This document shows, piece after piece, positions 51,043 through 58,661 of a stretch of 64,000 nucleotides of DNA. The notes beneath the pieces are model-generated. The model saw only the letters and a program-made list of their open reading frames with translations, ran no database searches and was not told where the DNA came from. The DNA lies in assembly GCA_017656305.1 (NCBI GenBank), contig JACDOG010000005.1, forward strand, positions 62,001 to 126,000, written 5' to 3'. The translations under genes and the position numbers were made by a program. How positions within the stretch are numbered: the first letter of the stretch is position 1; the number at the start of each line of letters is the position of its first letter. The stretch comes from Thermoanaerobacteraceae bacterium (lineage in GTDB: Bacteria; Bacillota; JADQBR01).

Positions 51043-51777
51043 CTAATTATTTCTGCTGTATTTACTTTTTAAGAATAGCGCATAATCTAACACATTTTGT
51101 TTTTCCTCCGTATTCATCTCGCTTAACAGATCGACAATATTCTTGACCACAGGATCATCTGCCAGCATACCCTTTGTTTTATACCGTTTTATCAAATCTA
51201 CCAGCCCGCGAAACAGTTCCATTTCTTCCACCGAAAGTTCTTCTTGAATATCATTTAAATCTACCGGTTCGTTTTCTTCTTTTTGGGGCTGGTTCGGCGG
51301 ACACACTTCCTCAGAAAGTACTTCCTGCTGTTCTTCGGTAAAAAAGTCCGTTACAGGCACTCCCAATACAGCAGCAAGTTTACTGATAGTTTTTAAGGAG
51401 GGGCAGGTGTTACCTCGCTCAATTTCACTAATATGCGTATAAGAAATGCCCGCCTGCTTTCCGAAATCAACCAGCGTTAAGCCTTTACGTTCCCGCAATT
51501 TTCTTATTTTTCGTCCCACGGCACCGGTGAGGTTACTAATTTGGTCAACCACTTCTTCTAAAGTATCGCTATCCTCCTCGGAGTCAAAATAGTCTTCAGG
51601 GAGTTCCATTATTACACAAAGCTTCTTAACCAGTTGCTTGCTTAATTTTCTCTTACCCTGTTCTACGTCTTTAAGACAACCTACCGGAATGTCCAGTTTT
51701 TCCGCCAGTTCTTGAACCGAAAGCCCTTTTTCTAACCTGAGTTTTTTTAATTTTTCTCCGCTTAACACCCCACTCAC
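51043..51777 (-). CDS. XRE-family regulator with two HTH domains
   Basis: 244 residues. The first HTH_3 domain (KLKKLRLEKGLSVQELAEKLDIPVGCLKDVEQGKRKLSKQLVKKLC) spans about 8-55 and the second (KIRKLRERKGLTLVDFGKQAGISYTHISEIERGNTCPSLKTISKLAAVLGVPVTDFF) about 90-145. The acidic C-terminal part (EENEPVDLNDIQEELSVEEMELFRGLVDLI) may bind a partner. Two HTH domains in one chain can contact a long operator alone. It overlaps the nitrilase gene by four bases and precedes the AsrC-like gene, which it may control. Confidence 0.88.
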   Translation of the reverse strand: MSGVLSGEKLKKLRLEKGLSVQELAEKLDIPVGCLKDVEQGKRKLSKQLVKKLCVIMELPEDYFDSEEDSDTLEEVVDQISNLTGAVGRKIRKLRERKGLTLVDFGKQAGISYTHISEIERGNTCPSLKTISKLAAVLGVPVTDFFTEEQQEVLSEEVCPPNQPQKEENEPVDLNDIQEELSVEEMELFRGLVDLIKRYKTKGMLADDPVVKNIVDLLSEMNTEEKQNVLDYALFLKSKYSRNN

Positions 51778-52610
51778 CCCTTAAGTAAATCTTGGTACAA
51801 TTCCGGCCTTCTGGCGGACAGGTAAAACGAGTTTTTCATGGTTTCTTTGCGTTTAGTCCTGATAGCATTGAAACGTCGGGGGTCCAAATGAGCTACAAGC
51901 ATTATTTCCCGGTCATTGTAACATTCGGTAATTACGTTGCCTTTGGGATCAATTATTACAGAACCGCCGCCAAAGGTCTGCTTTTCACCGTCATAACCCA
52001 CCAAGTTACATGCAGCAACATAAACACTATTATCATATGCTCGCGCATTTAAATATTTTTGCCAAACCAATCGACGGGCTTTCCCAGCCACTGGTGAGGC
52101 GTGTGGTGCAAAAATGATTTCACAGCCGTTTAATGCCAGTATTGTGGATATTTCCGGAAAATGCATTTCCCAGCACAGTTGGACACCAAACACTACCCCA
52201 TCACCTTTGAAAACAGGCAATCTATCCCCCTGGCTAAAATATTCCTTTTCGTATTGGCCTAAATGAGTCTTGCGGTATTTATGAATTTTTCCATCGGGGT
52301 AGGCTACTATATGGGTAATAAACGGCTTGCCCGACCTGTTTTCTTCAACTAGTCCTGCTAAAATTGTCATTCCAAGCTGCTGAGCCAACCCACTGATAGC
52401 AGTTGAACTTTGACCGGGAACAGGCTCTGCCATTTGCCGCGCTCGTTCCCTGCTGTATCCGGTTATACTTAATTCAGGAAAACAAATAATATTTACATTT
52501 TTTTTCTGAGCAATACGAGAGTAAGTTTCAATCTTGGCTAAATTTTCCTCCACCCGCATAACTTTCGCCTGCATCTGGACAACTGCTATCCCTAACGGTT
52601 TCAATCTCAA
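51774..52610 (-). CDS. Carbon-nitrogen hydrolase (nitrilase family)
   Basis: 278 residues with the catalytic triad Glu in NIICFPELSITGY, Lys in HKYRKTHLG (near 112) and Cys in FGVQLCWEMHFPEIS (near 148), the classical Glu-Lys-Cys arrangement. These enzymes hydrolyse amides or N-carbamoyl groups; the substrate is unknown. The link to an XRE regulator and an AsrC-like protein is by operon only. It is divergent from the YeiH unit across an AT-rich gap. Confidence 0.9.
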   Translation of the reverse strand: MRLKPLGIAVVQMQAKVMRVEENLAKIETYSRIAQKKNVNIICFPELSITGYSRERARQMAEPVPGQSSTAISGLAQQLGMTILAGLVEENRSGKPFITHIVAYPDGKIHKYRKTHLGQYEKEYFSQGDRLPVFKGDGVVFGVQLCWEMHFPEISTILALNGCEIIFAPHASPVAGKARRLVWQKYLNARAYDNSVYVAACNLVGYDGEKQTFGGGSVIIDPKGNVITECYNDREIMLVAHLDPRRFNAIRTKRKETMKNSFYLSARRPELYQDLLKG

Positions 52611-52924
52611 CCTTCCTTTAGCGCATCTTTTCTACCTTAATTAATATCTTAATATATCTGGTACTTATTATCAACTTCATACTTTGAATTTATGCTGTGG
52701 TATAAATTTAGTTTATGCTTTTTATAAAAATTTTTAAGTTTACCCAAATATTTATACTGACTTACTCATATAACTTAATGAAAGAGTTCTTTTTTTTACC
52801 TCCCATTTGTTCTTGTTATCACTATCTCATACCAACACCTTAATATCTGCAGTTTTTTCATATTGTCAAAGTAATATTTTTCTCTGTCTAAATCTAAAAA
52901 GAGAAACAATAATGTAAAGGGGGT
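52611..52924. other. 314-bp AT-rich divergent gap
   Basis: No gene. Very AT-rich between the nitrilase gene (minus) and the YeiH unit (plus). It must hold both promoters, but I could not pick a convincing -35/-10 pair. Confidence 0.6.
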
Positions 52925-52987
52925 ATGCCAAGAAGATTTTATCAATCGGTATTTAGCTGGTTGCCCCGTAAGAGGTGGTTCTTATGA
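52925..52987 (+). CDS. Possible 20-residue leader peptide
   Basis: ATG at 52925 after AAAGGGGGT opens a 20-codon basic, aromatic frame (MPRRFYQSVFSWL..., ending KRWFL) whose TGA (52985-52987) overlaps the ATG of the next gene by ATGA. This geometry suggests translational coupling to the small membrane protein. It could also be chance. Confidence 0.4.
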   Translation: MPRRFYQSVFSWLPRKRWFL

Positions 52988-53298
52988 AAGATATCTGTAA
53001 ACAAAAAAAATCACTGCGTCATTATTGGAAGAATTATGATTGGTTCGCAAAATTTAACCTCGGCCTATTCGTGGTCATACTTGTAGTAACTATCTATTTG
53101 ATTATCCGGGATCCAGGTAATCTTAGCAATCAACCTTATGGGGCAGGGGACTATTACTACACTGATGTTGAAGGATTTGAAAAAGTATTTTTTGGAAAAG
53201 GTTTAGGTACTAATTACCCAATATTATTTTTCAGTTTGTTTATTAGCTGGGGGTTGATCTGCTGGTATTTTCTCAAGTGGATTGAGAAAAAAAAATAA
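52984..53298 (+). CDS. Small membrane protein paired with YeiH
   Basis: 104 residues: a basic N-terminus (KDICKQKKSLRHYWKNYDWFAKFN), helix LGLFVVILVVTIYLIIRD, a loop with GAGDYYYTDVEGFEKVFFGKGLGTNYP, and a second helix ILFFSLFISWGLICWYFLKW. The ATG at 52984-52986 follows AGAGGTGG. It lies 40 bases before the YeiH-type transporter on one transcript and is probably its partner. I do not recognise a family. Confidence 0.75.
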   Translation: MKDICKQKKSLRHYWKNYDWFAKFNLGLFVVILVVTIYLIIRDPGNLSNQPYGAGDYYYTDVEGFEKVFFGKGLGTNYPILFFSLFISWGLICWYFLKWIEKKK

Positions 53299-53338
53299 GC
53301 AGATTAAAAATTAACGAGTTAATATGGAGGTGCTAACT

Positions 53339-54685
53339 TTGTCCGACCGAGTAACTGCCAGTAAATTTCAGTGGTCAGATTTAGTAAAAAAAGAGGATTG
53401 GTGGGCAATCTGGCTGGGGTTCTTTATAATCATTGCAACATTGATAGGTAAACTTTCCGGAGCATATACATTAAAAGCCGCTAAGCCCCACAAGGGCTGG
53501 GGAACAGGGGACTATCCCACACTATTCAGTGCCTATTCCGGAATTTTACCCAAGTTACTGTTTTTGCTTGTTTTCCTGGGAGTAATTTTTGCTATTGGTA
53601 TTAAGGTAATGGGCGGGAATGTGCCAAAATTTGCTAGGGCATTTCCTGTACTGTTCATCCTAACGACAATTGCCTACACTTTTGCCAACCACTATATAAT
53701 TAAGAATTACCTCGGTTATGCCTTCTGGTGCTTGGGTATAGGATTGCTGATAAGTAATACCATTAAAACGCCCGAATGGTTGAAACCCGCCATAAAGACG
53801 GAGTACTATATTAAGACCGGTCTGGTTTTGCTTGGCGCTGAGATTCTCTTTTCAAATATTGTAAAGTTCGGTATGTACGGTTTAGGAATTGCCTGGGGTG
53901 TAACCCCGATAGTCGTAATCTTCATGTGGCTTTTTGGTACCAGAGTACTGAAGATGGTAAGTAAACCCATGGTAATGATCATAGCAACCGCCACATCGGT
54001 GTGCGGGGTTTCTGCAGCAATTGCCGCCGCCGCTGCATGCAAGGCTAAAAAAGAAGATCTGACATTTGCTATCGGTTTGACACTGATCTTTACAGTTCTA
54101 ATGATGGTTACCATGCCCATTTTTGTTAAAGCTGTCGGGATGGATGAAATGATCGGCGGAGCGTGGATGGGAGGCACCATCGACGCCACAGGGGCAGTTG
54201 TGCTTGCCGGTGAGGTATTAGGACCAATCGGCGCCCAGGTTGCAGCAATGGTAAAAATGATCCAGAACGTTCTCATAGGTGTAATTGCCTTTGCAATTGC
54301 CGTTTTCTGGGTAACAAGGGTTGAAAGGGACAAAGATGGACCGGCAGTTAGCGCCAGTGAGATCTGGCATCGTTTCCCCAAGTTCATCCTTGGTTTCCTG
54401 GCTGCATCGGTCGTCTTCTCTTTCTTGGTTGAACCTTCTCTGGGTACGGATGTTACCAAAAGTATTTTGAGCCTTACAAAAGGATTTAGAGGCTGGTGCT
54501 TTGCCCTGGCCTTCATGAGCATCGGACTAGAATCTAACTTTAAAGAAATGGCTCAGCTGGTTCAAGGCGGCAAACCTCTAATGCTCTATATTGTCGGTCA
54601 ATCCTTTAACCTTGCGCTAACTTTACTTGTAGCCTGGCTGTTGCTGAGCGGGATAATTTTCCCTGTTCCACAACTGACAGTTTAA
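53339..54685 (+). CDS. YeiH-type putative sulfate exporter
   Basis: 448 residues, about eleven helices. Family features: SNTIKTPEWLKPAIKTEYYIKTGLVLLGAEILF, GTRVLKMVSKPMVMIIATATSVCGVSAAIAAAAACKAKKEDLTFAIGLTLIFTVLMMV, GAWMGGTIDATGAVVLAGEVLGPIGAQVAAMVKMIQNVLIG and LTKGFRGWCFALAFMSIGLESNFKEM. The family is annotated as putative sulfate exporter and is seen with sulfonate and sulfite metabolism. The start is TTG at 53339 after GGAGGTG; the extra N-terminal region (SDLVKKEDWWAIWLGFFIII) is longer than in E. coli YeiH. Confidence 0.85.
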   Translation: MSDRVTASKFQWSDLVKKEDWWAIWLGFFIIIATLIGKLSGAYTLKAAKPHKGWGTGDYPTLFSAYSGILPKLLFLLVFLGVIFAIGIKVMGGNVPKFARAFPVLFILTTIAYTFANHYIIKNYLGYAFWCLGIGLLISNTIKTPEWLKPAIKTEYYIKTGLVLLGAEILFSNIVKFGMYGLGIAWGVTPIVVIFMWLFGTRVLKMVSKPMVMIIATATSVCGVSAAIAAAAACKAKKEDLTFAIGLTLIFTVLMMVTMPIFVKAVGMDEMIGGAWMGGTIDATGAVVLAGEVLGPIGAQVAAMVKMIQNVLIGVIAFAIAVFWVTRVERDKDGPAVSASEIWHRFPKFILGFLAASVVFSFLVEPSLGTDVTKSILSLTKGFRGWCFALAFMSIGLESNFKEMAQLVQGGKPLMLYIVGQSFNLALTLLVAWLLLSGIIFPVPQLTV

Positions 54686-54695
54686 ATATTGTATT

Positions 54696-54726
54696 AAAAG
54701 AGGTGGTAACCAGCCACCTCTTTTTT
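54696..54726 (+). terminator. Terminator of the YeiH unit
   Basis: GAGGTGG (54700-54706) with CCACCTC (54714-54720), then TTTTTT. Confidence 0.92.
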
Positions 54727-54889
54727 AATTAAAGTCCCCTGTAAAACTCCAGGAATATTAAATATATAACACCCAAAACTCTTGATTTGAAAAAATAATT
54801 GGTATTATTCTGTTTTTCAGCAAGCTCAAGAGTCGAGGACACCCGATTCTAAAACCAAGGCAGCAACAGTTCCAGGTAACCGTTTTTTG

Positions 54890-55165
54890 CTTACTTTCCC
54901 CACCGGTCTCCTCCTTTTCACCCCTTCACCACCGGGTTTTACCTGGAAATTCAATTAGAATTTTATTTCCTCCTGATGCAGCACATCTTGCCCGGGCTTT
55001 TTCCCTGTATAAACAAACGCAATTCGGTTCAACAGACGTTGACTACCCAGGCAATCTTATACCGGGAGATCCGCTTTTCTATCCATTGTCTGCCCTTAAC
55101 TTAAATAGGCCGGGGTCACCTGGTCCAGTTCCTACGAAATATACTTTTCCTGTTCGAAAACATTA
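54890..55165 (-). pseudogene. cobA: Decayed uroporphyrinogen-III C-methyltransferase (cobA/sumT) remnant
   Basis: On the minus strand, broken frames still read the family motifs in the right order: KVYFVGTGPGDPGLFKLRAD (from 55147 down to about 55088), then after a stop and a frame change SQRLLNRIAFVYTGKKPGQDVLHQEEIK, then ILIE.PGKT, then VVKG.KGGD near 54905. Normal SUMT has GxGPGDP, YVGK..G, QEEIN and RLKGGDP at about the same spacing. Several stops and shifts make it non-functional. SUMT makes precorrin-2 for siroheme. The rest of 54727-55263 shows no gene. Confidence 0.8.
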
Positions 55166-55263
55166 AAAGCCTATTCTAACCTCATTGTACACCAAATTAA
55201 TGATATTCAACGTGAATAAGTCCGATTTATACGTATGTTTTGCAATAAAACACCAATTATAGA

Positions 55264-55287
55264 ATTTCCCTCTGTTAATTGGGAAAT
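55264..55287. promoter_or_regulatory. Inverted repeat upstream of cooS
   Basis: ATTTCCC (55264-55270) and GGGAAAT (55281-55287) with a 10-base spacer. In addition CCCTCTG (55268-55274) is complementary to CAGAGGG (55315-55321), which overlaps the cooS ribosome site, so a switch in the leader is possible. Confidence 0.4.
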
Positions 55288-55332
55288 ATAATTATAAATT
55301 AATAATTTTAGTTGCAGAGGGGGTATTAATTT

Positions 55333-57246
55333 ATGGATGAAACAATCCTGGCAAAAACAGAGGGCCGTGCAAGTGTGCACCAGTCAGTAGAGGAAATGCT
55401 GGAAAGAATCCGGGAAGACGGTCTTTCCAATGTCTTTGACAGGTGGCAGGCACAAGAAACGATACGGTGCAAGTTCTGCCTGCAGGGCCTGAGCTGCCAG
55501 CTATGTACTAATGGTCCATGTAGAATTAGTGATAAAACGGGCGTAACCAGAGGGGTATGCGGTATCGATGCCAACGGCATGGCCATGAGAAATATTTTGT
55601 TAAGAAATATCATGGGAGCCGCTACATACAGCCACCATGCCTACCAGGCATTTCGAACCCTTAAATCAACAGCCCAGGGAAAAACACCGTTTAAGATCAC
55701 CGACGTGGATAAGCTGAAGTGGATGTGTGAAAAAGTGGGTATTGACATAAACCAGGATACCAACACCATGGCTATTCAGTTGGCAGAATTCCTGGAAAAA
55801 GAATTGCATAAAGACTATGACAACCCCAGTACCATGGTGGAAGCCTTCGCGCCGCGCAAAAGAAAAGACGTCTGGCGTGACCTGGCCATTTACCCCGCTG
55901 GTGTTGTTTATGAAATTCAGGATGCTGTTGCCAGCTGCCTGACCAATGTAGACGGTGATTATGTCTCACTGGCGAAAAAAGCCATGCGTTTGGGAATCGC
56001 CACCATTTACACAGCGCAAATCGGTCTGGAAATGGTGCAGGATATCTTGTTCGGCACCCCGATGCCGCACGAAATAAATACCGACCTGGGTATTATGGAC
56101 CCGGACTACGTAAACATAGTCTTTAACGGCCACCAGCCCTGGGTCGGTGTGGCCACCATGCAACTGGCCAAAAAACCTGAAGTACAAGAAAGAGCTAAAA
56201 CGGCCGGAGCCAAAGGTATAAAAATTGTCGCATCCATTGAAACGGGCCAAGAATTGGCCCAAAGGTATGAAATGGACGACGTATTTGTAGGCCACATAGG
56301 CAACTGGATCAGCATCGAACCGCTGCTGGCCACGGGAACGGTAGATGTCTTTGCCATGGACGAAAACTGCTGCCCACCCGCTATCCACGAATACGCCGAC
56401 AGATACCAGGTCACTCTGGTCAGCATCAATGATATAGTGAGGCTGCCGCATTTGGAGCTTACTTTTGACTACAAACCCCCAGAAGCACAGCACGTAGCTG
56501 AAAAACTCATTGACCATGCCATAGAAAATTTTAAGAAGCGCAGGGAAAGAATTACGCCCAAGGTACCAAACATCCAGCAAAAAGCCATTGCAGGTTTCTC
56601 AACAGAAGCAGTATTAAAAGCTCTGGGCAACAGGCTGGACCCACTGGTAGATGTCATTGCCCAGGGCAAGATTAAAGGAGTAGTAGCGTTGGTGAGCTGT
56701 TCCACTTTAAGAAACGGCCCTCAGGATTGGGTGACAGTAAATTTGGCAAAGGAGTTAATTAAGAGAGACATTCTTATTGTCAGCGGCGGCTGTGGTAACC
56801 ACGCCTTGGAAGTGGCCGGGATGTGCAACATGGATGCCCTGGAAATGGCCGGGGAAGGTTTAAAAGAAGTATGCGGTTCCCTGCAGATACCTCCCGTGCT
56901 CAGTTTCGGAACGTGTACCGACACAGGAAGAATTTCCATGTTGGTGACAGCCCTGGCGGATCACTTGGACGTTGACATTCCGGACTTACCCATTGCAGTA
57001 ACTGCACCGGAATGGATGGAACAAAAAGCAACCATAGACGGTGTTTTTACCCTAGCTTACGGTGCATACACCCACCTGTCACCTACACCATTCATTACCG
57101 GTGCACCGCAGCTGGTTAAGCTGCTCACTGAAGAAGTTGAGAAGTTAACAGGAGGAAAAATAGTATTGGGTGATGATCCCCAGGTAATAGCACATGATAT
57201 TGAAACACACATCGTAAACAAACGTAAAGCCATGGGACTGCAATAG
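55333..57246 (+). CDS. cooS: Monofunctional carbon monoxide dehydrogenase, catalytic subunit
   Basis: 637 residues. The N-terminal cluster region CKFCLQGLSCQLCTNGPCRI...GVCGI holds the B/D cluster ligands. The C-cluster [Ni-4Fe-4S] surroundings are present: NGHQPW, DENCCPPAIHEYAD, VALVSCSTLRNG, VSGGCGNHALE and SFGTCTDTGR. CooS oxidises CO to CO2 or the reverse. No cooF, cooC or acs genes are adjacent, so its electron partner must be general. Ribosome site AGAGGGGG precedes ATG 55333; a terminator follows. Confidence 0.96.
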   Translation: MDETILAKTEGRASVHQSVEEMLERIREDGLSNVFDRWQAQETIRCKFCLQGLSCQLCTNGPCRISDKTGVTRGVCGIDANGMAMRNILLRNIMGAATYSHHAYQAFRTLKSTAQGKTPFKITDVDKLKWMCEKVGIDINQDTNTMAIQLAEFLEKELHKDYDNPSTMVEAFAPRKRKDVWRDLAIYPAGVVYEIQDAVASCLTNVDGDYVSLAKKAMRLGIATIYTAQIGLEMVQDILFGTPMPHEINTDLGIMDPDYVNIVFNGHQPWVGVATMQLAKKPEVQERAKTAGAKGIKIVASIETGQELAQRYEMDDVFVGHIGNWISIEPLLATGTVDVFAMDENCCPPAIHEYADRYQVTLVSINDIVRLPHLELTFDYKPPEAQHVAEKLIDHAIENFKKRRERITPKVPNIQQKAIAGFSTEAVLKALGNRLDPLVDVIAQGKIKGVVALVSCSTLRNGPQDWVTVNLAKELIKRDILIVSGGCGNHALEVAGMCNMDALEMAGEGLKEVCGSLQIPPVLSFGTCTDTGRISMLVTALADHLDVDIPDLPIAVTAPEWMEQKATIDGVFTLAYGAYTHLSPTPFITGAPQLVKLLTEEVEKLTGGKIVLGDDPQVIAHDIETHIVNKRKAMGLQ

Positions 57247-57247
57247 C

Positions 57248-57282
57248 AAAAACCGGCCAGCTTCCTGCTGAGCCGGTTTTTT
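57248..57282. terminator. Bidirectional terminator between cooS and the radical SAM gene
   Basis: AACCGGC (57251-57257) and GCCGGTT (57272-57278), T-run on the plus strand, and GGTTTTTGC on the minus. Confidence 0.85.
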
Positions 57283-58231
57283 ACTGAAACTTTTTTAGAG
57301 CCTTGCCGTTTAAGTAGTCACATTTCGCCCCCTGGTAGGTATCAAGCTCTTCCAAACGTGCCTCTATAAGCTGTTTTATTTTCCACCAGCTGGTATCCCA
57401 GTTGCTGAACAGTTGCTTGTTCTGCGGTCCCTTACCCACCAGTCTTTGAACAACCGCGTCCGGGTACAGGTATTCAAGAAAGGTCACTACTCGCTCCACG
57501 TACTCTTCCAGCGAAATTATCCTGAAGTCACCCCGGAGATACTGCCGGCCCAGCTCCGTGCCTTCAACAACGTACAGGGAATGCAACTTTACGTATTCTA
57601 TGTCAAGGGCGGATAATATCTTGGCATTTTCTATAACATCGGTCATATCATCCCCCGGCAGGTTGAGAATAATATGCGCGCAGATAGCAAAATTTCTCTT
57701 CTTGATGCGCCGTACGGCATCCAAAAATTCAGCCAGCGTGTGCCCCCTGTTGACATATTTTAAAGTATGGTAGTTGACCGTCTGCAAACCCAGTTCTATA
57801 TTGATATCCAGTCCCCGTTCCGCCAGGGGAACCAGTACCTCCAGGTATGCATCACTGATACAATCGGGCCGGGTGGAAATGGAGATACCCACGATATCTT
57901 CTTCCTCCGCTGCCGTTTCCACATTGGAACGAAACTGTTCCAGGGGCAAATACGTGTTGGTAAATGCCTGGAAATAAGCGATAAACTTCCCAGCATTAAA
58001 CCGCTTTTTAAAGTAAGCTTTATTTTCGGCCAGCTGTTCCCTGACAGACAACGTAGGGGACAGGCACTGAAAACCTGCTCCCTGTTCATCACAGAAAATA
58101 CAGCCGCCAACGCCTAAAGTACCGTCGCGATTAGGACAGGAGCCGGCAAGATTAACCGGCAACTTGTATACCTTCTGGCCAAATTTCTGCTGCAGGTGTT
58201 TGGAATACTGGTTGTAACGTGCTTGAAACAT
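57281..58231 (-). CDS. Radical SAM protein, TIGR01212 family
   Basis: 316 residues: QYSKHLQQKFGQKVYKLPVNLAGSCPNRDGTLGVGGCIFCDEQGAGF, where the radical SAM Cys are in SCPNRDG...GCIFC, the spaced form of this Elp3-like family (YhcC group). Later LGLQTVNYHTLKYVNRGHTLAEFLDAVRRIKKRNFAICAHIILNLPGDDMTDVIENAK and KLHSLYVVEGTELG fit the TIM barrel. Its substrate is unknown. The ATG at 58229-58231 follows GGGAG; an upstream extension to 58321 lacks family support. It converges with cooS. Confidence 0.9.
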   Translation of the reverse strand: MFQARYNQYSKHLQQKFGQKVYKLPVNLAGSCPNRDGTLGVGGCIFCDEQGAGFQCLSPTLSVREQLAENKAYFKKRFNAGKFIAYFQAFTNTYLPLEQFRSNVETAAEEEDIVGISISTRPDCISDAYLEVLVPLAERGLDINIELGLQTVNYHTLKYVNRGHTLAEFLDAVRRIKKRNFAICAHIILNLPGDDMTDVIENAKILSALDIEYVKLHSLYVVEGTELGRQYLRGDFRIISLEEYVERVVTFLEYLYPDAVVQRLVGKGPQNKQLFSNWDTSWWKIKQLIEARLEELDTYQGAKCDYLNGKALKKFQ

Positions 58232-58365
58232 GGCACATGCTCCCTCATGTATCGGTAACAATTTATTTCTAGCATGTCCAAATAAATTCCTGCTCATAAC
58301 TTGGAAGGAAATAAGCTTCAAATTGACCCCCGGTCAGGCCTATAAATTTTATTTTACCAAAGTTA

Positions 58366-58394
58366 TTGCCGAAAAAAAAATTAACCCATACAAT
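58366..58394 (+). promoter_or_regulatory. Sigma-A type promoter
   Basis: TTGCCG (58366-58371) and TACAAT (58389-58394), spacer 17. It precedes the broken mini-gene at 58432 and possibly tex. Confidence 0.6.
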
Positions 58395-58431
58395 AGAAGG
58401 CGACTACTATTGACTTAAAGGAGGAAGCACC

Positions 58432-58568
58432 ATGTTTTAGGCGGCAGGCATTTTACAACCTGGCAAACCCAGAACGGCAGAACCGTAACCACCATGCAGG
58501 AGCGGGCTTACAAACACAAAGTGGCTATCGTCTGTCCCTTTTTGGGCGAGGGGATAATGACAAACTAA
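58432..58568 (+). pseudogene. Small gene, probably frameshifted at the second codon
   Basis: AAAGGAGG sits well placed before ATG (58432-58434), yet the frame reads ATG TTT TAG. One more T in that T-run would open a 45-residue frame (MF then LGGRHFTTWQTQNGRTVTTM, ending FLGEGIMTN, stop 58566-58568). So this is a one-base deletion or a sequencing error. A further 23-codon hydrophobic frame, MRLVSGAVIVFTGVILLMLV and on, lies at 58573-58644 without a ribosome site. Confidence 0.45.
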
Positions 58569-58661
58569 TCACATGAGGTTGGTTAGCGGTGCCGTTATTG
58601 TTTTCACCGGTGTCATCTTACTGATGTTAGTTAAAACGCCGTAGAACGAGGTGAATTACAA

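Noticed and set aside
53806-54522. 238-codon minus-strand frame over the YeiH gene
   Set aside because: Antisense of a clear membrane transporter; Thr/Ile/Pro-rich shadow.
54800-55168. Start-less plus-strand open stretch of about 120 codons, Ser/Pro-rich
   Set aside because: No start or ribosome site; the opposite strand carries ordered SUMT motifs, so this is its shadow.
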